DNA from: Virgibacillus halodenitrificans JCM 12304
GTDB lineage: Bacteria > Bacillota > Bacilli > Bacillales > Amphibacillaceae
Length of the DNA stretch: 42,048 nucleotides
Assembly: GCF_001310895.1 (NCBI RefSeq)
Contig: NZ_BAZS01000035.1
Span: forward strand, 1 to 42,048
Direction: 5' to 3'
The notes beneath the pieces were generated by a model, which was given only the letters and a program-made list of their open reading frames with translations, was not told where the DNA came from and searched no databases. This document shows, piece after piece, positions 1 through 7,871 of this stretch. Position 1 is the first letter of the stretch. Each line of letters begins with the position of its first letter. A program made the translations under genes and the position numbers.

Positions 1-2
1 TA

Positions 3-281
3 AGAGAAACCTCCATGGCTGCACTACTAACTGAAAATGGTTTTATTGACAACAAAGCCGATGCTAATTTAATGAAAAAATCTACTTGGCGACAACAAGT
101 TGCGCTAGGACATGTGCATGGAATAGCAAAAGCCTTTCAGCTAAAGCGTACAGAAACTAAAGCAACATCACCAATATACCGCGTCATCGGTGGAGCATTC
201 GCAGAACGAACAAATGCAGAAAAAAGATTACAAATGCTTTTGAAAGCCGGAATAAATGATGCTTATATAGAAAAAGTTTAA
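3..281 (+). CDS. N-acetylmuramoyl-L-alanine amidase, C-terminal fragment (5' end outside window)
   Basis: The reading frame is open to the left edge, so only the last ~92 residues of a longer protein are present. The visible start reads RETSMAALLTENGFIDN, which matches the last conserved block of zinc-dependent Amidase_3 enzymes; the Glu in LTENGF is the usual second catalytic residue. After a short linker, the tail (YRVIGGAFAERTNAEKRLQ and on) resembles a SPOR/sporulation-related peptidoglycan-binding repeat. The family cleaves the bond between N-acetylmuramic acid and the stem-peptide L-alanine outside the cell. The internal ATG at position 15 is not a credible start, because the conserved block begins before it and no ribosome site precedes it. 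Family call is good; the role (lysis, sporulation or wall turnover) cannot be told. Confidence 0.8.
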   Translation, partial: RETSMAALLTENGFIDNKADANLMKKSTWRQQVALGHVHGIAKAFQLKRTETKATSPIYRVIGGAFAERTNAEKRLQMLLKAGINDAYIEKV

Positions 282-368
282 TTTTTACAATAAATTAATG
301 ACAAGATGCCCCTTTTTTACTATTTATTTCGATTATAGAAGTAAATGAACGTATTAGGGGGTCCATTT

Positions 369-932
369 ATGTTTGAAACACATTTTTCATTTGAAGAAAT
401 TTTAGAACTAAATGAACGAAGAATTCATTATCAAATAAATCAGCTCCACATCAGAGATGTTAATCAGGAATACTATAGTGAAGGATTGGTTGCCTTATGG
501 AATGCCTATAAAACATATAAACCAGATAAAGGCCCAATGGCAACTTACTTTAATTATACGATTCGCAACCGTCTGATTGATCAGTTGCGAAAGGAGAGAA
601 GACGCATCGATGTTCAGGAATTTTATTTATTGAATTATAAGTCGGACAATTGCAATGGAAATCATCAGAGAAATAACAGCGGTAATAATCTTGCTATCAG
701 AAGGGACGCAGCTGATTTAGTAGAAGATAACGTTTTTTGGGAACGATTGAAAGCCAATTTAACGGCAAATCAGTGGAAATGGATTTATTTTCACATCATG
801 GATGGTATGACATTAACAGATATCGCAATACAGGAAAACACAACACTGGAAGCCGTTAAAAGCTGGGGAAAACAAGTTAGGAAAAAGTTAAGAAATGAAG
901 CATTCAGAAAAAAAGTCCAATGGAAAATATAA
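369..932 (+). CDS. Sigma-70 family RNA polymerase sigma factor (orphan)
   Basis: A 187-residue protein with a sigma region 2 in its first half (YYSEGLVALWNAYKTY, then FNYTIRNRLIDQLRKERRR) and a region 4 helix-turn-helix near the C terminus (MTLTDIAIQENTTLEAVKSW). Start chosen at 369 because the AGGGGG ribosome site at 356-361 sits 7 nt before it; the ATG at 345 lies upstream of that site. No anti-sigma gene is adjacent, unlike the ECF factor at 6363. A strong terminator follows directly, so it is a single-gene unit. It may drive stress or competence-type genes, but its regulon cannot be inferred here. Confidence 0.85.
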   Translation: MFETHFSFEEILELNERRIHYQINQLHIRDVNQEYYSEGLVALWNAYKTYKPDKGPMATYFNYTIRNRLIDQLRKERRRIDVQEFYLLNYKSDNCNGNHQRNNSGNNLAIRRDAADLVEDNVFWERLKANLTANQWKWIYFHIMDGMTLTDIAIQENTTLEAVKSWGKQVRKKLRNEAFRKKVQWKI

Positions 933-933
933 C

Positions 934-966
934 AAAAAAGCATGTCCATCACGGGCATGCTTTTTT
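934..966 (+). terminator. Intrinsic terminator of the sigma factor gene
   Basis: GCATGTCC pairs with GGGCATGC around a short loop (one G-T pair), flanked by an A-run on the left and six T on the right. It begins two bases after the stop codon at 932. Confidence 0.85.
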
Positions 967-1189
967 GTATGTTCGTTTGTATCTACTGCGAAGTATAATT
1001 TGGTGCATAGAGTAAGAAAACTAACTTTGAAGCAATGGATAATACCTTCTGCTGCCATTATCGGCAGTGACTACTTTGTCACCAGCATGGCTTCATCAGC
1101 TACACTACGTGATGTAGCTTTGTTGTATAAATATTAAATTGTTACAAACAACTATACTATCCATTAAATTAGGAGAAAGAAGGTATCCT

Positions 1190-1888
1190 ATGGCTATTCC
1201 AGAGTTAATTTTGCGTATTTGCCTATCCTTCGCGTTGTTATTCACACTAACGCGTATTATGGGTAGAAAAGAAATTAGCCAAATGACATTTTTTAATTTT
1301 GTTTCTGCCATTGCCATTGGCTCCATTACAGCAATTTTGGCTACTAATCAAAACTTCAGTATGCTTAATGGAATTATAGCATTAACGGGTTGGGCAGGCT
1401 TCACCCTCATTATGGGATATATAGATATAAAATCACAAAAAGCAAGAAAATTTACTACAGGTATTCCAGAAATCGTTATCAAGGATGGAAAAATAATGGA
1501 GGAAGCACTACGAAGAACAAGATTAGATAACGATTCCTTGCAAGCTCTTTTACGTCAGAAAAACGTATTTTCGATGAAAGAGGTAGACTATGCCATCTTT
1601 GAAACAAGTGGTAAGCTTTCTGTTATGAAAAAAGAAAATAAGCAACCAGCAACCAAAAGTGATATTCATCAGTTAACTACTTATTCTCCAAAAATTTTCC
1701 CTACCGAGATAATCTCTGATGGAGAACTGAATGAAGCAAACCTTAAGAAGTTAAACTTGGATACTAACTGGCTGAACGGGCAATTGAAACAAGCTGGTAT
1801 TAAATCACTATCTGAAGTTTTCTATGCTGAAGTACAACCTGATGGAACGCTTTATTTTGACAATAAAAGAGATGGTTTATATCACTAA
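1190..1888 (+). CDS. DUF421 (YetF-type) membrane protein
   Basis: A 232-residue protein. The first ~80 residues hold three hydrophobic membrane segments with the family block TRIMGRKEISQMTFFNFV between the first two. The rest is a soluble domain with PEIVIKDGKI, the usual start of the YetF/DUF421 C-terminal domain, and a repeated half (residues ~150-232). Start set at the ATG at 1190, preceded by AGGAGAAAGAAGG at 1171-1183; the in-frame TTG at 1139 has no ribosome site. Bacillaceae carry several paralogues (YetF, YrbG, YdfS, YkjA), some linked to spore membranes. The biochemical role is not established. It is a single-gene unit closed by the terminator at 1895. Confidence 0.85.
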   Translation: MAIPELILRICLSFALLFTLTRIMGRKEISQMTFFNFVSAIAIGSITAILATNQNFSMLNGIIALTGWAGFTLIMGYIDIKSQKARKFTTGIPEIVIKDGKIMEEALRRTRLDNDSLQALLRQKNVFSMKEVDYAIFETSGKLSVMKKENKQPATKSDIHQLTTYSPKIFPTEIISDGELNEANLKKLNLDTNWLNGQLKQAGIKSLSEVFYAEVQPDGTLYFDNKRDGLYH

Positions 1889-1894
1889 CTAATG

Positions 1895-1940
1895 AAGATT
1901 AGTCTGGAAAGGTAACTTTTCAGCTAATCTTTTATTTTTT
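1895..1940 (+). terminator. Intrinsic terminator after the DUF421 gene
   Basis: AAGATTAG at 1895-1902 pairs with CTAATCTT at ~1924-1931. An inner stem (CTGGAAAG with CTTTTCAG, one G-T pair and a T bulge) extends it, and a T-rich run follows. Confidence 0.85.
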
Positions 1941-1952
1941 TACGATAGTTTT

Positions 1953-2086
1953 CTATATAATTTTAGCTTTAGCAGTTGTAATAATAAGAACAAGTGGGCC
2001 AATAAAAGCAAGTGAACCCTTAATAATCAATGCACCAATATTTCAATAATATAGGAATAGACCCGTCTACTTTTATTTTCAGTCAT
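1953..2086 (-). pseudogene. Possible frameshifted small membrane protein
   Basis: On the minus strand an ATG at 2086 opens MTENKSRRVYSYIIEILVH and then stops. In the next frame the same stretch continues as GALIIKGSLAFIGPLVLI and ITTAKAKII before a TAG at 1953. Joined, the two halves look like one small protein of ~46 residues with a charged N terminus and one or two hydrophobic segments; a one- or two-base indel near 2025-2035 would explain the break. No clear ribosome site is seen before 2086, so this may be decay or chance. I do not recognise the family. Confidence 0.3.
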
Positions 2087-2141
2087 ATTTTATCTTTTTT
2101 TAGGGAAACTAAAAGGACTACTTTTTAGGAGGAGTAACCAG

Positions 2142-2642
2142 ATGGGTATTTTAAATGGGAAACCTGAAGAAGAGCCCCTTCACGCAGGTGAAGTCTTTCA
2201 TTTATGGTCCTATTTACACGGAACGAAAGGGTTTCTGGTAAATATGCAAATATATCTCAACCATTCAGGAGATAACGATTTAATTGCTTTTTTAGAGGAT
2301 ATGCAGGAAAACGTTGTTACACAGGAAGAACAGCAAGTGGATGCCTTATTAAAGGAAACTGGGATTCGATTACCTCCAGCCCCTCCTGACCGCCCTAATG
2401 TAGAACTTCAGGATATCCCTGCTGGTGCTCGTTTTCACGACCCTGAAATTGCTAATTTAGTACAGAAAGAACTAATGGTCAGAAGGATCCTTTGCAGTTA
2501 TGTTATAGGAGTCTCTATTCGTGAAGACATTCGCACCATGTTTGGAGATTTTCTGGCTCAGCAAGATGAGTACGAATTAAAACTGCTCAACATTACGAAG
2601 GAAAAAGGCTGGATTGTTTCTCCGCCTATTAACACTAAATGA
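2142..2642 (+). CDS. DUF3231 family protein (ferritin-like/CotF-like)
   Basis: A 166-residue, soluble, mostly helical protein with no signal peptide. It has the layout of one DUF3231 unit: an early [19 protein letters not shown] block, an LPPAPPDRP loop and a C-terminal helix pair. Many family members have two such units; this one has one. Ferritin-like or spore-coat (CotF-like) roles have been suggested for the family, and no enzymatic role is known to me. The start at 2142 has a strong TAGGAGGAG ribosome site at 2127-2135. The gene ends 13 nt before the MFS start, so the two are probably co-transcribed. Confidence 0.8.
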   Translation: MGILNGKPEEEPLHAGEVFHLWSYLHGTKGFLVNMQIYLNHSGDNDLIAFLEDMQENVVTQEEQQVDALLKETGIRLPPAPPDRPNVELQDIPAGARFHDPEIANLVQKELMVRRILCSYVIGVSIREDIRTMFGDFLAQQDEYELKLLNITKEKGWIVSPPINTK

Positions 2643-2655
2643 GGAGTGGGGAACA

Positions 2656-3894
2656 TTGAAACCAAAAGAAAAAGGCATGGCTATCATAACAATTGGCTCT
2701 ATTCCCTTAATCATGACATTGGGAAACTCCATGCTTATTCCTATCCTTCCTCAGATGAAAGCAGCTTTAGAATTATCACAAATGCAAGTTAGTCTGACAA
2801 TTACTGTTTTTTCAATAATGGCAGCAATATTTATTCCTTTCGTTGGCTATTTATCTGATCGATTTTCAAGAAAAGTTGTGATTATTCCATCCATTATATT
2901 ATTTGGATTGGGTGGCCTGATATCAGGAGTTGGAGCAGCTTACTTCTCTCAATCCTATATATGGATTTTAATTGGCAGATCCATACAAGGGATTGGGGCA
3001 GCAGGCTCTGCCCCTATTGCAATGGCGCTTACTGGAGACTTATTTAAAGGTGGTGAGCAAAGTCGGGTGTTAGGTGTTTTTGAAGCATCAAATGGATTGG
3101 GAAAAGTGCTATCACCTATCTTCGGCTCACTATTAGGATTAATTATTTGGTATGCTGCGTTTTTTGTGTTTCCCGCTCTTTGTCTTATTAGTTTAATTCT
3201 TTTATTATTTTTTATTAAAGAAAAGAGCAATAGACAAGCTCCCCCGCCCTTTGCAAAGTATGTTAGAGGTTTGCTTAGTGTGTTTAAACATGAAGGCAGA
3301 TGGATTTTTACTACCTATTTAGCAGGGGGAACCTGTTTATTTACCTTGTTTGGGATTTTATTTTATTTATCGGATGTATTGGAAACGAAATATTCCATTG
3401 AAGGAATAATGAAGGGGCTAGTGCTAGCAGTCCCTCTTCTAGTATTGGTAATTACATCTTATATTACAGGTAGTAAGATTGGTAAAAATCTGGAGAAGAT
3501 GAAGCGCTTATCTGTGATTGGCTTTGGGCTAATGACCTTATCCTATGGAACACTTATTTTTTTTGAAAAAATCATTCCATTTATTTCGGTATTGGCCATA
3601 AGCAGCGTAGGGGCAGGTCTCATTCTTCCCTGCGTAAACAGTATTATAACCGGTGCAGTTGGAAAAGAACGCAGGGGCTTTGTAACATCTTTATACGGAT
3701 CTGTCCGCTTCCTTGGAGTCGCGTTCGGCCCCCCTATTTTCACACGTTTAATGGAATGGTCAAATACCGGGATGTTCTTAACAATTGCTGCATTCACATT
3801 ATTGGTAGGACTGCTAGTTTTAACCCTATTACATGTTAAAGGGAAAGATGGAAAGAAAAACAAAAAAACAGCTATTCGTTATAAATATACATGA
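2656..3894 (+). CDS. Major facilitator superfamily transporter (DHA1-type drug/metabolite exporter)
   Basis: A 413-residue integral membrane protein with about 12 hydrophobic segments. MFS motif A between segments 2 and 3 reads [13 protein letters not shown], and a segment-5 region (GANGLGK-like: [19 protein letters not shown]) fits the drug:H+ antiporter motif C position. Start set at the TTG at 2656, preceded by GAGGAGTGGGG from 2641; the ATG at 2677 lacks a ribosome site, and the frame upstream of 2656 lies inside the DUF3231 gene. The predicted role is proton-driven efflux of small molecules; the substrate is unknown. Homologues that I recall include exporters of siderophore or drug type, but I cannot assign one. 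Confidence 0.85.
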   Translation: MKPKEKGMAIITIGSIPLIMTLGNSMLIPILPQMKAALELSQMQVSLTITVFSIMAAIFIPFVGYLSDRFSRKVVIIPSIILFGLGGLISGVGAAYFSQSYIWILIGRSIQGIGAAGSAPIAMALTGDLFKGGEQSRVLGVFEASNGLGKVLSPIFGSLLGLIIWYAAFFVFPALCLISLILLLFFIKEKSNRQAPPPFAKYVRGLLSVFKHEGRWIFTTYLAGGTCLFTLFGILFYLSDVLETKYSIEGIMKGLVLAVPLLVLVITSYITGSKIGKNLEKMKRLSVIGFGLMTLSYGTLIFFEKIIPFISVLAISSVGAGLILPCVNSIITGAVGKERRGFVTSLYGSVRFLGVAFGPPIFTRLMEWSNTGMFLTIAAFTLLVGLLVLTLLHVKGKDGKKNKKTAIRYKYT

Positions 3895-3938
3895 TAAGAC
3901 GGACATGACAAGACAAAATATAATTAAGCTTTAAACCG

Positions 3939-3985
3939 AAAAGAGGAACAGCAAGGAGGATACCCTTCCCCGCTGTTCCTCTTTT
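3939..3985. terminator. Bidirectional terminator between MFS gene and nrnB
   Basis: A 14-bp perfect stem, AAAAGAGGAACAGC at 3939-3952 with its complement at 3972-3985. The A-run on one side and T-run on the other allow it to end both converging transcripts. Confidence 0.9.
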
Positions 3986-5182
3986 CTACTTATTCTCCTT
4001 GCGCCTTTGCCTTTTCACCTCATCGACAAGGTATTGGACAAATATCTCGTCTCTAATTAACCATGCTTCATAGTTTCGCTTCAGGAATTTCTCACCTTCT
4101 TCAAAGCTGGAAAATTTAGTTTGCTGCTTTTGTCTGTTTTTTTCATACGCCCACGCTTGGTTACTTAGTGGATACAGGAATAAAAACTCATCTGTTTTAC
4201 TTTTATATAAAGTTCCAAAGGTTGATTGCTTTTGGTTAAATCGATTTCTTCTAGCATCTTCACGAAGCGGTTCCAACGGGTAGGTCTTTGCTACAAACTG
4301 TTTATAAGCTTCCTCTGTAAGAGAACATCCTGCTGCTTTTTCATGTCCTCCCCCTCCAAATGAACCTGCAACTTCGGAGACATCCACATGATCGTGTATT
4401 GTACGAAACCCCATCCTTCTTCCACCAATATTTAAAATAGCTATATAATCCAGATGGGGGTACTCTTTTCCTAATTGATTTCCTAACTCTGAATGATAAG
4501 ATTCTGCGAAAACAACTCCTGCATAATGCCCCCCTGCTTTAATTTGGACAAGTTCCCGTCTTTTTCGTCGAATATAGCGAACAATCTTATCATCCTCCAT
4601 ATCAAGCAACTTCTTTTCAAAATCATCAAAATCAAAATATGCTTCTTTACTTAACCTTTCCAGCATGCTCTCTTCAAATTCATCTATGGATACAAGAAAA
4701 AATAATGCATTCAGGCGCTTTGCTTTCTGATTATCATTTTTCTCCCATTCCCATGTGTCATACTGTCTAACAAGCTCGACAAACTCAGATATTGCATTCG
4801 ATGATTCCAAATAGCTGTGTTTCACAAGGTAATCATAGTACAAGGAGGTAGCCGAATGTAATTCACCAGCTTCACCCTCTACATGGACAGCTGCCCATTC
4901 ATAATCATTAAATGACAGAGCAGTTTTATGATGGTCAATTAACTGTACCTGTCCTCCCTCTTTATAAAAATTCTCTAACCGTTTCTCATTCTCTTCATTT
5001 ACCGACAAATCAGTAATCATTAAAAAAGTATCTTTTGACTCATTTTCCAGAAACCATTTTACTTCCCTGTTTAATCCAGCGATTGAATTATAGCGAATGT
5101 TAACCTGTTTTCCAAAAGCTAAGCGTGCCAAAATCCCACAACCCACGCCGTCTAAGTCATTATGTGATAGCAGTTTATACAT
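3986..5182 (-). CDS. nrnB: Oligoribonuclease NrnB (DHH/DHHA1 phosphoesterase)
   Basis: A 398-residue protein closely resembling B. subtilis YngD/NrnB along its whole length. The DHH domain carries SHNDLDGVGCGI near residue 6, an ITDLS block and the signature LIDHHKTA (~residues 82-89). The DHHA1 domain ends with GSFGGGGHEKAAGCS. The family degrades 2-5 nt RNA fragments (nanoRNAs) from the 3' end in the cytoplasm using Mn2+. Start set at the ATG at 5182, because AGAGGTG lies 8 nt upstream; the in-frame GTG at 5191 overlaps that ribosome site. It stands alone, converging on the MFS operon. Confidence 0.92.
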   Translation of the reverse strand: MYKLLSHNDLDGVGCGILARLAFGKQVNIRYNSIAGLNREVKWFLENESKDTFLMITDLSVNEENEKRLENFYKEGGQVQLIDHHKTALSFNDYEWAAVHVEGEAGELHSATSLYYDYLVKHSYLESSNAISEFVELVRQYDTWEWEKNDNQKAKRLNALFFLVSIDEFEESMLERLSKEAYFDFDDFEKKLLDMEDDKIVRYIRRKRRELVQIKAGGHYAGVVFAESYHSELGNQLGKEYPHLDYIAILNIGGRRMGFRTIHDHVDVSEVAGSFGGGGHEKAAGCSLTEEAYKQFVAKTYPLEPLREDARRNRFNQKQSTFGTLYKSKTDEFLFLYPLSNQAWAYEKNRQKQQTKFSSFEEGEKFLKRNYEAWLIRDEIFVQYLVDEVKRQRRKENK

Positions 5183-5461
5183 GTACGTCACCTCTGCTAC
5201 TAGTATGGTTCGATAAGGGTGGATTTATCAGCTAAAGAAAAAGTTATTCAAACAGAAGAGAAATTTGTTTCAATGAAACTTAGTGTAGATTTCATACGTT
5301 ATATATATCAAATTACTCCTTTATAGATTACTTTTCTAAAAAAAGGGAATAACTTCAGTAGCAGTAAAAAATACCTACTTCATACTTTTTCAAAAATATA
5401 CATATGTAGCGTGAATAGATAATAATAGAAGCGGAAATTTTTAGAAATTAGGGGGATTTAA

Positions 5462-5743
5462 ATGAATAAATTTAGCAGAGGATCAATTACATTAATTTTA
5501 TTTGCTTTCATTCTTTTACTAGTTAATTGGTCGATTATTCAATTCTCTGAACCCATATCACTTATTGCTTATTTGCTTTTATTTGTAAGCGGAATTTTAG
5601 GGATAGTAGCTTTCCTCCGCAAGGAATCAGGTTTTTTAAAAGGAAGCTGCCTTCTCTGTATAGCCGCTATTCTATTCTTCATATCCTGGTTTAAACCCCT
5701 GGAAATAACAAGAGTGACAACATGGTTACAAAAAATTATCTAA
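5462..5743 (+). CDS. Small membrane protein, unknown
   Basis: A 93-residue protein with three hydrophobic segments (about residues 9-27, 32-51 and 60-77) and little else; no signal peptide cleavage site or motif recognised. The start is supported by AGGGGG at 5450-5455. The next gene starts 38 nt downstream and also encodes a small three-segment membrane protein, so the two probably form one transcript ending at the terminator at 6129. Confidence 0.65.
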   Translation: MNKFSRGSITLILFAFILLLVNWSIIQFSEPISLIAYLLLFVSGILGIVAFLRKESGFLKGSCLLCIAAILFFISWFKPLEITRVTTWLQKII

Positions 5744-5781
5744 GCATTGGAAGAGACCCAGCTTTAAATAGGAGGTGTAAA

Positions 5782-6102
5782 ATGAAGCGTATTTTCCCAA
5801 ATGCCATGCGTGTCTCGTTAATATCTCTTGCTGCCACACTTATTGTCACTGTCGTTCTAATGGTGATTTTAAACCTGGCAAACACGAACTCAGAAATAGT
5901 ACATTTCATTGGCAAAACGTTTATTGCACTTTCATTACCTTTCCTAATTTTAAATCCAATCTTTGGGTTTATTTACTCATTTAAAATAAATGACCCATGT
6001 AAGATTCTTTATATACTGCTTCACTTTGCATCACTTTGCACTATCTCTGTTGTTGCATTGCTCGGTTTTATGTTTCGTTATTTTGTATCCTTTGCTCCCT
6101 AA
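5782..6102 (+). CDS. Small membrane protein, unknown
   Basis: A 106-residue protein with three predicted membrane segments (about residues 10-33, 43-66 and 75-100) and a basic N terminus (MKRIFPNAMR). Start chosen at 5782 because a consensus TAGGAGGTG ribosome site lies just upstream; the in-frame ATG at 5722 overlaps the previous gene and has no such site. I do not recognise the family. Confidence 0.65.
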   Translation: MKRIFPNAMRVSLISLAATLIVTVVLMVILNLANTNSEIVHFIGKTFIALSLPFLILNPIFGFIYSFKINDPCKILYILLHFASLCTISVVALLGFMFRYFVSFAP

Positions 6103-6128
6103 CACAATATGAAATTTCCTCTTAAAAG

Positions 6129-6157
6129 GCATAATCGTTAACGATTATGCTTTTTTT
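6129..6157 (+). terminator. Intrinsic terminator after the two small membrane proteins
   Basis: A 22-nt perfect palindrome, GCATAATCG-TTAA-CGATTATGC, followed by seven T. Confidence 0.9.
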
Positions 6158-6247
6158 AACATCTATTATTTTTATTTCTTACTTGATCAATAGGGCGACA
6201 TTTTTTAAAATTCCCTCTCACTTCGCTCCCGAAAATGGTGGCAACAT

Positions 6248-6277
6248 TGATCCATTATTCCACACAAACCGTTAGCT
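6248..6277 (+). promoter_or_regulatory. ECF-type promoter upstream of the sigma/anti-sigma operon
   Basis: TGATCCATT at 6248-6256 and ACCGTTAGCT at 6268-6277. The same two words at the same 20-nt offset occur at 7802-7831 before the surface-protein gene. Read as -35 TGATCC, 16-nt spacer, -10 CGTTAG, this fits ECF sigma promoter geometry and suggests autoregulation. A second, ordinary -10-like TATGAT is at 6322-6327. Confidence 0.7.
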
Positions 6278-6362
6278 AAATGACTGGCACACTATCATTC
6301 TTAGTTTTTAGAAAATAATGCTATGATAGTTAAATAGAATCTTTTTTGAAAAGGAGAATGAT

Positions 6363-6929
6363 ATGCAGCTTCATGACACGGAATTATTCAAGCGAATACA
6401 AACCCACGATGAAGAAGCTTTAGAATTGCTATATGATCGATACGAAAAATTACTTTTTTCTTTTTGTTATCGAATGACAAATAATTCATTTTTAGCTGAA
6501 GAAATTGTGCAGGATGTTTTTACAAAGCTTTGGACAAAGCAAAGGAACTTTGATGAAACAAAAGGAAAGTTTTCGTCTTGGCTTCTAACTGTTACACGAA
6601 ACGCAGCACTTGATAAACTTCGAAAAAAAAGCGTAAAAACTTATGAGCTGGATGAAAGAGACGCATTGCATGAAGATCCTTCTTCCGTTGAAACACAAGT
6701 AGAGTGGAAAGAAGAAAATGAACAACTGCAAACTGCCATGAAAACATTGTCAGAGGAACAAAGAGGAATTATTGAGTTATTTTATTTTAAAGGGATGTCT
6801 CAAACCAGTATTGCTGAAACTTGCGGCATTCCCTTGGGAACAGTGAAAGGAAGAGTGCGCTTGGCGTTAAAACATTTACGAACAGAGCTGTCTTCCATTA
6901 AAGAAAGGGGGATGCAGCATGAACAATAA
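6363..6929 (+). CDS. ECF RNA polymerase sigma factor (SigK-like group)
   Basis: A 188-residue sigma factor with only regions 2 and 4. Region 2 spans about residues 20-88 (LLFSFCYRMTNNSFLAEEIV, DVFTKLW, FSSWLLTVTRNAALDKLRKK). Region 4 spans about 125-180 (LSEEQRGIIELFYFKGMSQT, then IPLGTVKGRVRLALKHLR). Such factors direct RNA polymerase to a small regulon when their anti-sigma partner lets go. The start has AAAGGAGAATGAT just before it. Its 3' end overlaps the anti-sigma gene by 11 nt, which implies translational coupling. The RskA-type partner and the CGTTAG promoter motif point to the SigK-like ECF class. Likely targets are itself and the wall protein at 7872. Confidence 0.92.
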   Translation: MQLHDTELFKRIQTHDEEALELLYDRYEKLLFSFCYRMTNNSFLAEEIVQDVFTKLWTKQRNFDETKGKFSSWLLTVTRNAALDKLRKKSVKTYELDERDALHEDPSSVETQVEWKEENEQLQTAMKTLSEEQRGIIELFYFKGMSQTSIAETCGIPLGTVKGRVRLALKHLRTELSSIKERGMQHEQ

Positions 6930-7698
6930 TTCTTGTGACATACTGCTTGATTACTTTAATGATCAGTTAAGCGAAGAACATAGGAAAGAGTTTGAAACAC
7001 ATCTGCTATACTGTGAAGAATGTCAGGATGAGCTTGCTGAACTGGAACAGTTAGTTGAGGATCTCCCCTATGCAGCTGAGCCGGTTAATCCTCCAGAAGG
7101 TATGAAGGGCCGAATTCTTTCTACCGTAAAGGATGAAAATAAAAATATTACACCCTTAGCACATAAACAAACCGAAGCTGAAGGGAAATCATCATATGCA
7201 AAAGAAACAGAAAACAAAACGAAAAACAAGTCCTGGATGAAACCGTTAATTGCAGCTGCTTTAACACTATCACTAGCTGGAAATGGAGCAGCACTTCTTT
7301 ATATAAACAATCAAGACAATGAGGTAGCAGAGGAACCTCCTGCAAAGCCTATCAATGAATCACTGGATGCAATTAAGCAGTCTCTTACTTTGAGCCCTTC
7401 ATCTGGTGTAAATGCCGAGGCTTCCGCATTAATGATTGAGCAAAATGAGAAAATGAACTTAGTTATAGAGGCGAATAACCTCCCTCCACTCGAAGGTGAA
7501 GAAACCTATCAGGTATGGGTGTTAAAAGATGATCAGCCACATCGGGCAGGTACATTTGTAACGAATGCAGAAGGAAAAGGAGCTGTATCCTATCTGCTGG
7601 AAGGCGATAAAAGCTGGGAGACAATTGCAATTACTAAAGAGCCTAATGCGAACAGTCAAAAGCCTAAAGGAGAAATTCTGTTAAGCTCCCCTATCTAA
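6919..7698 (+). CDS. Anti-sigma factor, zinc-finger plus RskA domain
   Basis: A 259-residue, single-pass membrane anti-sigma factor. The cytoplasmic N terminus has the zf-HC2/ZAS pattern H28-x3-C32-x2-C35 (HLLYCEEC), which holds the sigma factor. A membrane segment follows at about residues 106-128 (KPLIAAALTLSLAGNGAALL). The outside part (about 160-259) matches the anti-sigma-K RskA fold (EETYQVWVLKD, AGTFVTNAEGKG, IAITKEP). Release normally needs regulated proteolysis after an envelope signal; no protease gene is nearby. It overlaps the sigma gene and is followed by a strong terminator, so the operon is just these two genes. Confidence 0.92.
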   Translation: MNNNSCDILLDYFNDQLSEEHRKEFETHLLYCEECQDELAELEQLVEDLPYAAEPVNPPEGMKGRILSTVKDENKNITPLAHKQTEAEGKSSYAKETENKTKNKSWMKPLIAAALTLSLAGNGAALLYINNQDNEVAEEPPAKPINESLDAIKQSLTLSPSSGVNAEASALMIEQNEKMNLVIEANNLPPLEGEETYQVWVLKDDQPHRAGTFVTNAEGKGAVSYLLEGDKSWETIAITKEPNANSQKPKGEILLSSPI

Positions 7699-7704
7699 GG
7701 AGTT

Positions 7705-7740
7705 AAATTGAGATGCATACAAACGCATCTCAATTTTTTC
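7705..7740 (+). terminator. Intrinsic terminator of the sigma/anti-sigma operon
   Basis: AAATTGAGATGC at 7705-7716 pairs with GCATCTCAATTT at 7725-7736, with a T-run at the end. Confidence 0.9.
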
Positions 7741-7801
7741 CCTCCTGAACTTAGCTCTATCAGGGGTTCTGCAATAAAAATAAAATTTTTTAAATAATAA
7801 G

Positions 7802-7831
7802 TGATCCATTTCCCGATTCCTACCGTTAGCT
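7802..7831 (+). promoter_or_regulatory. ECF-type promoter upstream of the surface-protein gene
   Basis: TGATCCATT at 7802-7810 and ACCGTTAGCT at 7822-7831, identical in words and spacing to 6248-6277, while the 11 nt between differ. It lies ~41 nt before the start codon, so this gene is very likely in the regulon of the neighbouring ECF factor. Confidence 0.7.
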
Positions 7832-7871
7832 GTGTAGAAACATTAAAAATTACAAAAGGGAGATGGATAGA

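Noticed and set aside
895-1137. Open frame overlapping the 3' end of the sigma factor gene
   Set aside because: It reads through the intrinsic terminator at 934-966, has no ribosome site and its product resembles no protein.
5219-5326. Possible 35-residue peptide starting at a GTG (VDLSAKEKVIQTEEKFVSMK...)
   Set aside because: No convincing ribosome site or promoter, and no family features; too short to support.
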